Positions 58,975 through 64,000 of a stretch of 64,000 bases of DNA are shown one piece after another; positions within the stretch are counted from its first letter, which is position 1; each line of letters begins with the position of its first letter. The position numbers and the translations under genes were made by a program. The DNA lies in assembly GCA_965250265.1 (NCBI GenBank), contig CBDFNO010000009.1, positions 186,001 through 250,000 on the forward strand, given 5' to 3'. This DNA comes from PRS1 sp965250265. Lineage in GTDB: Bacteria > Bacteroidota > Bacteroidia > Flavobacteriales > Flavobacteriaceae. Under the pieces are notes generated by a model. It saw nothing but the letters and a program-made list of their open reading frames with translations. It had not been told where the DNA came from and did no database searches.

Positions 58975-61401
58975 TTATCTCAATTCCGCACCAAGTTGCA
59001 TTTCAAAATTAACTTGCAACTTATTCATAATCTTATCAATTTGCTTATCGGTAAGGGTTTTACGTTCGTCCTGTAATGTAAAGCTAACCGCATAACTTTT
59101 TTTACCTTTCGGTAAGTTTTTACCTTGGTATACATCAAACAAATTAATATCTTTTAGTAATTGTTTTTCGGTTTGTTTAGCAATAGTTAGGATTTCACTA
59201 AAGGAAACTGCATCATCAAGAAGCAATGCGAAATCGCGTTTTACAGCTGGATATTTAGGAATAGCTGTGAATTTTATAGTATTGCGCTTGACAACTTCTA
59301 AAATAGTATCCCAATTAAAATCGGCATACAAAACATCTTGAGAGATTCCGAAATGTTTTAAAACCGATTTTTTAACTAAGCCAAATTCTGCTAGTTTGGT
59401 TTTACCAAAACTAAACTGTAATCCTTCGCTAAATACATCATTGGAAATAGCAGCTTCTTTAAAACGTGTGATCCCTAAACGCTCTAATGTTGAGGTTACT
59501 GTCCCTTTTAAATAGAAAAAATCACTTTTTTGAGATGAAGAAGTCCAATGTTCTGCTGTTTTATTTCCTGTTACTAAAAGACTTAAATGCTTGTGTTCTT
59601 CACGAGTACCATTATAATCGTGATAGGTTTTTCCAAACTCAAATAATTTTAGATCGTTTTGTTTCCGGTTTATATTATGTGCAACAGCTTCCAATCCGGA
59701 AAATAACAAGGACTGTCGCATAACCGACAGATCGTTACTTAATGGATTAAGCATAACAACATTATGTTCTTCTTCTAGTTGCTCACTTAACCCAATATAA
59801 TTTGGTGTTGTAAGCGAATTAGCTATCATCTCATAAAATCCCTGAGACACTAATTGGTTTCCAACTATATTCTGCAATTTATAATCTTCAAATTTTGAAG
59901 AATTAGAAATGGATGCATTTAATTTTTCGGTAGTACCAATATTGTTATAGCCATACACGCGTAATATTTCTTCAATAATATCAGCCTCACGTTGTACGTC
60001 ATTTCTAAATGCTGGAACTGTAAGCCCTAAACCAGTTTCGGTAACATTTTTAACTTTTATGTCAAGTGATGTTAAAATACGTTTTATAATTTCTCGTGGA
60101 ATTTCTTCACCAATCAATCGTTTTGCATTATCAAAACTCAATCTTACCTGAAAATCTTCAATCTTATTAGGGTAAATATCAACGATGTCGCTTGTAATTT
60201 CTCCACCAGCAACTTCTTGTATTAATAAAACAGCTCGTTTTAATGCATATTTAGTAATATTAGGATCTATACCACGCTCAAACCGAAAAGAAGCATCTGT
60301 GTTTAGTCCATGACGTTTGGCACTCTTACGAATACTTATAGGATTAAAGTATGCGCTCTCTAAAAAGATACTTGTGGTACTTTCGGTTACACCAGAATCT
60401 ATACCGCCAAAAACTCCAGCGATACACAATGGTTTTTTGCCATCGCATATCATTAGGTCTTCTTCATGTAACTCACGTTCTACTTCATCAAGAGTTATAA
60501 ATTTAGTTCCTGCTTTAAGAGTTTTAACTACAATTTTGTTTCCTGATATTTTTACAGCATCAAAAGCATGAAGCGGTTGCCCGAGTTCATGCAACACATA
60601 ATTGGTGCTATCTACCACATTATTTATAGGCGTTAAACCAATAGCTTTTAAACGATTTTGAAGCCAAACAGGTGACTCTTCTACTTTAAGACCGGAAATA
60701 GTGACGCCACAATAGCGAGGCGCTAAATCTTTATTCTTAACATCAACATCTATTTTTAATGATCTGTTATCTAGATGAAATGCACTTACCGAAGGAGTAA
60801 TGAGTTCTAAATTAATTTCTTTTTGTAACAATCCAGCTTTAAGATCTCTAGCAACACCCAAATGGCTCATAGCATCAGCTCTATTTGGTGTTAGTCCAAT
60901 TTCGAAAACCTGATCATTTTCAATATCAAATATTTCAGAAGCTTTGGTTCCAATTTTTAAAGCTTTATCTAAAACCATAATGCCATCGTGAGATGTGCCA
61001 AGACCTAATTCATCTTCGGCGCAAATCATTCCATAACTCTCTTCACCACGAATTTTGCCTTTTTTAATAGTCCATGCTTCACCATCTTCTCCATACAATG
61101 TTGTACCAATAGTAGCTACAGGTACTTTTTGTCCTTCAGCAACATTCGGTGCACCACAAACTATTTGTACAGGTTGTTCGTTACCAATATTTACAGTAGT
61201 AAGCTTTAGCTTGTCTGCATTAGGATGCTTTATACAGGTCAATACTTCACCAACAACAACACCATCTAATCCACCTTTTACAGATTGGTAAGATTCTATA
61301 CCTTCAACTTCAAGCCCTAAATCTGTTAAGAGTTCTGCTGTTTGTTCAGCGTCCCAATCTGTTTTAATGAATTGTTTTAACCAGTTGTATGAAATCTTCA
61401 T
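58975..61401 (-). CDS. pheT: Phenylalanyl-tRNA synthetase beta subunit
   Basis: 808 residues, the normal length of PheT, which with PheS charges tRNA-Phe and carries the editing site. Visible are the N-terminal EMAP/tRNA-binding domain (GVVVGEVLTCIKHPNADKLK), the B3/B4 editing domain (GLTPINNVVDSTNYVLHELG; GQPLHAFDA), B5 (REIIKRILTSLDIKV), the synthetase-like core (VMLNPLSNDLSVMRQSLLFS) and the C-terminal ferredoxin-fold anticodon-binding domain (AIPKYPAVKRDFALLLDDAV). pheS is not adjacent. Confidence 0.98.
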   Translation of the reverse strand: MKISYNWLKQFIKTDWDAEQTAELLTDLGLEVEGIESYQSVKGGLDGVVVGEVLTCIKHPNADKLKLTTVNIGNEQPVQIVCGAPNVAEGQKVPVATIGTTLYGEDGEAWTIKKGKIRGEESYGMICAEDELGLGTSHDGIMVLDKALKIGTKASEIFDIENDQVFEIGLTPNRADAMSHLGVARDLKAGLLQKEINLELITPSVSAFHLDNRSLKIDVDVKNKDLAPRYCGVTISGLKVEESPVWLQNRLKAIGLTPINNVVDSTNYVLHELGQPLHAFDAVKISGNKIVVKTLKAGTKFITLDEVERELHEEDLMICDGKKPLCIAGVFGGIDSGVTESTTSIFLESAYFNPISIRKSAKRHGLNTDASFRFERGIDPNITKYALKRAVLLIQEVAGGEITSDIVDIYPNKIEDFQVRLSFDNAKRLIGEEIPREIIKRILTSLDIKVKNVTETGLGLTVPAFRNDVQREADIIEEILRVYGYNNIGTTEKLNASISNSSKFEDYKLQNIVGNQLVSQGFYEMIANSLTTPNYIGLSEQLEEEHNVVMLNPLSNDLSVMRQSLLFSGLEAVAHNINRKQNDLKLFEFGKTYHDYNGTREEHKHLSLLVTGNKTAEHWTSSSQKSDFFYLKGTVTSTLERLGITRFKEAAISNDVFSEGLQFSFGKTKLAEFGLVKKSVLKHFGISQDVLYADFNWDTILEVVKRNTIKFTAIPKYPAVKRDFALLLDDAVSFSEILTIAKQTEKQLLKDINLFDVYQGKNLPKGKKSYAVSFTLQDERKTLTDKQIDKIMNKLQVNFEMQLGAELR

Positions 61402-61519
61402 CTTGACTATATATTACAAGCGGTAAAGATAATAATTGTTGTGTCTTAACGAAATTGTAAAATACTTTTTTATGTACATAAATTGTTGTTATTTAGAACA
61501 ATCTTCAAAGCCAGAATCT

Positions 61520-62731
61520 ATGCGTTATTTGACTTTAACAATACTTGTCTTTACATGTTTTTCATGTCATAAAGAAGTTCATACCAATTTAATGGCAGGG
61601 CATTATCGTGGAATACTTGAAGTGCAGGATGGAAAACAGTTGCCCTTTAATTTTAAAGTAAGAAATGATGATATAATAGAGATTTATAATGCCGAAGAAA
61701 TTATTGAAATTGACGATATTATTTATTTCAATGATTCCGTAAGAATTAATTTTCCAGTTTATGAGGGCTATATCGTCGGACGGTTTTCAGAAGGCAAAAT
61801 CTATGATGCTAAATACATAAAAGAAAGCTTGGATCGCATTGTCCCTTTTCATGCATTCTATGATATTAGCGATCGCTTTTTAAAGGTAAAACAAGCAAGA
61901 GAGAATGCAACTGGAATCTGGGAAATACTATTTACTGAAGAAGATGGCTCTACTTTTATTGCTAAAGGAATTTTTAATCAGAATGGTAATAAAGTAACTG
62001 GAACCATTCGAACAACTACCGGAGACTACAGGTACCTTGAAGGTGTTATGGATGGTAGCCAACTAAAATTATCTACTTTTGATGGCGCTCATGCGTTCCT
62101 GTTTACTGCTGATGTTTCAAATTCGATAATGCAAGGAACTTTTTATTCTGGGAATCATTATAAGGCATTATTTAAAGCAGAGATTAACGCTAATTACGAA
62201 TTGCCTCATGAAGATACCTTAACTTTTCTAAATGAAGATTATGAGAGTCTGGAATTTTCTTTTCCTGATGAAACAGGAAAACTAATATCTCTTACTGATG
62301 ATCGATTTAAAAACAAAGTAGTACTTGTTCAAATAATGGGAACCTGGTGTCCTAACTGCATAGATGAAAGTAAATATTATTCCGAGTTTTATAAAAGCAA
62401 TAAAGATAAAGGATTAGAGATCGTAGCATTAGCTTTTGAATATGCTAAAACAAAAGAAAAAGCTTTTGCGGGAATTCAACGACTAAAAGAACATGTAAGT
62501 ATTGAATATCCAATACTATTAGCACAGTTTGGCACATCTGATAAAGCTAAAGCGCAGGAAAAATTACCCATGTTAAATCATGTATTGTCATACCCAACCA
62601 CAATTTTTATTGATAAAAAAGGAACTGTACGCAAAATACATACAGGCTTTAACGGACCTGCAACAGGTGAGAAATATGTTTCTTTTCAATATGAATTTAG
62701 CAGTTTTATAGAAACCCTTTTAAATGAATAG
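61520..62731 (+). CDS. TlpA-type thiol-disulfide oxidoreductase lipoprotein
   Basis: About 403 residues from ATG 61520, which gives a lipoprotein signal (MRYLTLTILVFTCFSCHKEV); the longer frame from 61436 adds 28 unconvincing residues. The first 230 residues are two beta-sandwich repeats (HYRGILEVQDGKQLPFNFKV; ATGIWEILFTEEDGSTFIAK). The C-terminal domain is a thioredoxin fold with the intact redox centre VQIMGTWCPNCIDESKYYSE and cis-Pro in LSYPTTIFIDKKG. A periplasmic disulfide reductase, unlike the Cys-less paralogue at 36881-38290. It is followed 18 bp later by the channel gene. Confidence 0.9.
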   Translation: MRYLTLTILVFTCFSCHKEVHTNLMAGHYRGILEVQDGKQLPFNFKVRNDDIIEIYNAEEIIEIDDIIYFNDSVRINFPVYEGYIVGRFSEGKIYDAKYIKESLDRIVPFHAFYDISDRFLKVKQARENATGIWEILFTEEDGSTFIAKGIFNQNGNKVTGTIRTTTGDYRYLEGVMDGSQLKLSTFDGAHAFLFTADVSNSIMQGTFYSGNHYKALFKAEINANYELPHEDTLTFLNEDYESLEFSFPDETGKLISLTDDRFKNKVVLVQIMGTWCPNCIDESKYYSEFYKSNKDKGLEIVALAFEYAKTKEKAFAGIQRLKEHVSIEYPILLAQFGTSDKAKAQEKLPMLNHVLSYPTTIFIDKKGTVRKIHTGFNGPATGEKYVSFQYEFSSFIETLLNE

Positions 62732-62749
62732 TTTTTTGTAAATTACCTT

Positions 62750-63823
62750 ATGTTAAAACGTATTTTCACATTTTTATTTTTGCTAGGTATTTTACAGTCT
62801 TTGGTTTCTCAAACCTTAGATACTTTAAAAGTTGGTTATGCCAATGCACCTCCATTTCTTATTAAAACAAATGATGGTTTAGATGGCGTTAATGGATTGC
62901 TTTGGGGCCAAATGGCTAAAGACTTAAATCTGGAGTACCAATTGATACTCATGGAGTTTTCAGACATGCTAAAAGCCTTAGAGGAAGGAACTATTGATGT
63001 GAGTATTAATCCACTTACTATTACCAGTGAGAGAAGTAAAAACTTTAATTTTACTGATTCGTTCTATGCATCTAACTCTACCATTGCAGTGATTCAGTTG
63101 TCTGGATTTCAAAAACTCATGATGTTTGTCAAAAGTTTTTTGAATGTTAATTTCATTAAAGGATTATTAGGCCTTTTGTTTATCATTTTTGTTTTTGGAT
63201 TTATAGGCTGGTTATTTGAAAGAAAACATAACCCTGAACATTTTAGAAATGGATTAAGAGGAATTTGGGATGGATTATGGTGGTCTGCAGTAACATTAAC
63301 AACAGTTGGTTATGGTGATAAAGCTCCTCAAAGTCCTAAGGGGAAAATAGCAGCATTAGTACTTATGTTTACAGGGTTATTATTTATTTCTGGACTAACG
63401 GCAAGTATAGCATCTAATTTAACAGTTAACCAAATTAATAGGTCTACTACTAATATCAATGATTTTAAAGAACGTTCAGTTGGCACAGTAAAAAGCTCGA
63501 GCACTATTGAGTATTTGAAATCTCGGTTTTTTAAAAATATTAAAGAATATAATAACGTAGAATTAGGATTAGAAGATTTGAAGGCAAAAAAAATTGATGC
63601 TTTTATATACGATGAACCAATTTTAAAATATCGGATAAGCCAAGATTCTTCTTTCTCAAAAATTGAAATTTTACCCTTAAAATTTGATATTCAATTTTAT
63701 GCATTTGCACTTTCAAAAAAGAATGAATCATTAGAAAAATTGCTGTCTCAAAAAATGCTAGAAATTATTGAAAGCCATCAATGGCAAGTTATTTTAAATG
63801 AGTATGGTATCTCTGAGCTATAA
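62750..63823 (+). CDS. Prokaryotic ionotropic-glutamate-receptor-like channel
   Basis: 357 residues. Signal peptide (MLKRIFTFLFLLGILQSLVS), then a periplasmic ligand-binding domain split by the channel, as in GluR0. S1: LKVGYANAPPFLIKTNDGLD, GTIDVSINPLTITSERSKNF. Pore module at about residues 130-225: first helix LLFIIFVFGFIGWLFERKHN, filter LTTVGYGDKAP (K+-type), last helix GLLFISGLTASIASNLTVNQ. S2: VGTVKSSSTIEYLKSRFFKN to the end, with the acidic ligand-contact segment FIYDEPILKYR. Selectivity is presumably K+; the ligand is probably an amino acid. Confidence 0.92.
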   Translation: MLKRIFTFLFLLGILQSLVSQTLDTLKVGYANAPPFLIKTNDGLDGVNGLLWGQMAKDLNLEYQLILMEFSDMLKALEEGTIDVSINPLTITSERSKNFNFTDSFYASNSTIAVIQLSGFQKLMMFVKSFLNVNFIKGLLGLLFIIFVFGFIGWLFERKHNPEHFRNGLRGIWDGLWWSAVTLTTVGYGDKAPQSPKGKIAALVLMFTGLLFISGLTASIASNLTVNQINRSTTNINDFKERSVGTVKSSSTIEYLKSRFFKNIKEYNNVELGLEDLKAKKIDAFIYDEPILKYRISQDSSFSKIEILPLKFDIQFYAFALSKKNESLEKLLSQKMLEIIESHQWQVILNEYGISEL

Positions 63824-63958
63824 AAGTAATTAGTAGAACTCGTGATCTCAGCGAAAACTCCTAATTTTTCATAATTATTCGTTAATTAACACAACTGTAA
63901 CATCATAAAAAGTATTAGTTTTTAATTTTAAAGTTATATAACTAAAACCAAAATTCTT

Positions 63959-64000
63959 ATGAAAAAAATCAACCATTTTTTATCTATGGGAACATTGATG
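63959..64000 (+). CDS. Start of a further gene (partial)
   Basis: ATG 63959 opens MKKINHFLSMGTLM, which looks like the beginning of a signal peptide. The gene continues beyond the window. The preceding 135 bp are AT-rich (63824-63958) and presumably carry its promoter. No family can be named from 14 residues. Confidence 0.55.
   Translation, partial: MKKINHFLSMGTLM

Overview
The window comes from a low-GC member of the Bacteroidota, almost certainly a (marine) Flavobacteriaceae. The signs are tandem 2TM-domain proteins beside a LytTR response regulator, DUF5686, DUF6090 and DUF1080 proteins, a Coa1-like protein, a YtxJ bacilliredoxin, FahA/GlyA/PheT/ClpB/SmpB of flavobacterial type, many SPII lipoproteins, and promoters of the TTG-N19-TAnnTTTG type used by Bacteroidota (best seen in front of the SRP RNA and an ABC-F gene).

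Layout. 1-3.4 kb: a 2TM/LytTR signalling cluster, a TPR/FlgO-like membrane protein and the decayed tail of a second LytTR gene. 3.4-9.3 kb: secreted proteins, an oxidoreductase/DUF1080 pair, and tandem DUF6090 genes, one frameshifted. 9.3-18.5 kb: mostly core genes (DUF5686 outer-membrane protein, smpB, histidine phosphatase, VOC, cupin, clpB, ytxJ). 18.5-31.9 kb: core genes (fahA, glyA) mixed with accessory genes (DUF1963, ceramidase-like, serine hydrolase, VOC, dirigent-like barrel, M13 peptidase). The accessory genes are separated by recurring imperfect hairpins that look like the recombination sites of a gene-cassette array. 31.9-41.9 kb: housekeeping genes including the SRP RNA, a thioesterase, glutaminyl cyclase, an SDR, an Fsa-type transaldolase, ABC-F and a PLP decarboxylase. 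42.3-54.8 kb: a five-gene operon described below. 55-64 kb: P1-family peptidase, an ECF sigma factor with a membrane partner, pheT, a TlpA-type thioredoxin lipoprotein and a GluR0-like ligand-gated channel.

The outstanding locus is 42467-54800: five tightly packed co-directional genes encoding (1) a caspase-lipase fusion, (2) a CHAT protease, (3) a MoxR-like AAA+ ATPase, (4) a SAV_2336-like VWA-domain protein with a degenerate MIDAS, and (5) a 1669-residue protein. The fifth carries, in order, a trypsin-like protease with intact triad, a caspase-like domain that has lost both catalytic residues, a short LRR, two TIR domains, a coiled coil and a complete three-domain EF-Tu. The architecture fits the NTP-dependent MoxR/VWA/protease conflict systems. 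The full-length EF-Tu, fused at the position of its own start Met, is an exceptional feature. Its GTPase motifs are intact, but residues in the aminoacyl-tRNA-binding face are changed. I propose (inference) that EF-Tu is a sensor or decoy for attacks on translation that triggers the protease/TIR/caspase/lipase effectors.

The whole segment from 31.9 to 56.3 kb, holding the SRP RNA and this operon, is bracketed by two nearly identical 890-bp inverted repeats (30998-31887 and 56321-57209). These make it a 24.4-kb segment that homologous recombination could invert.
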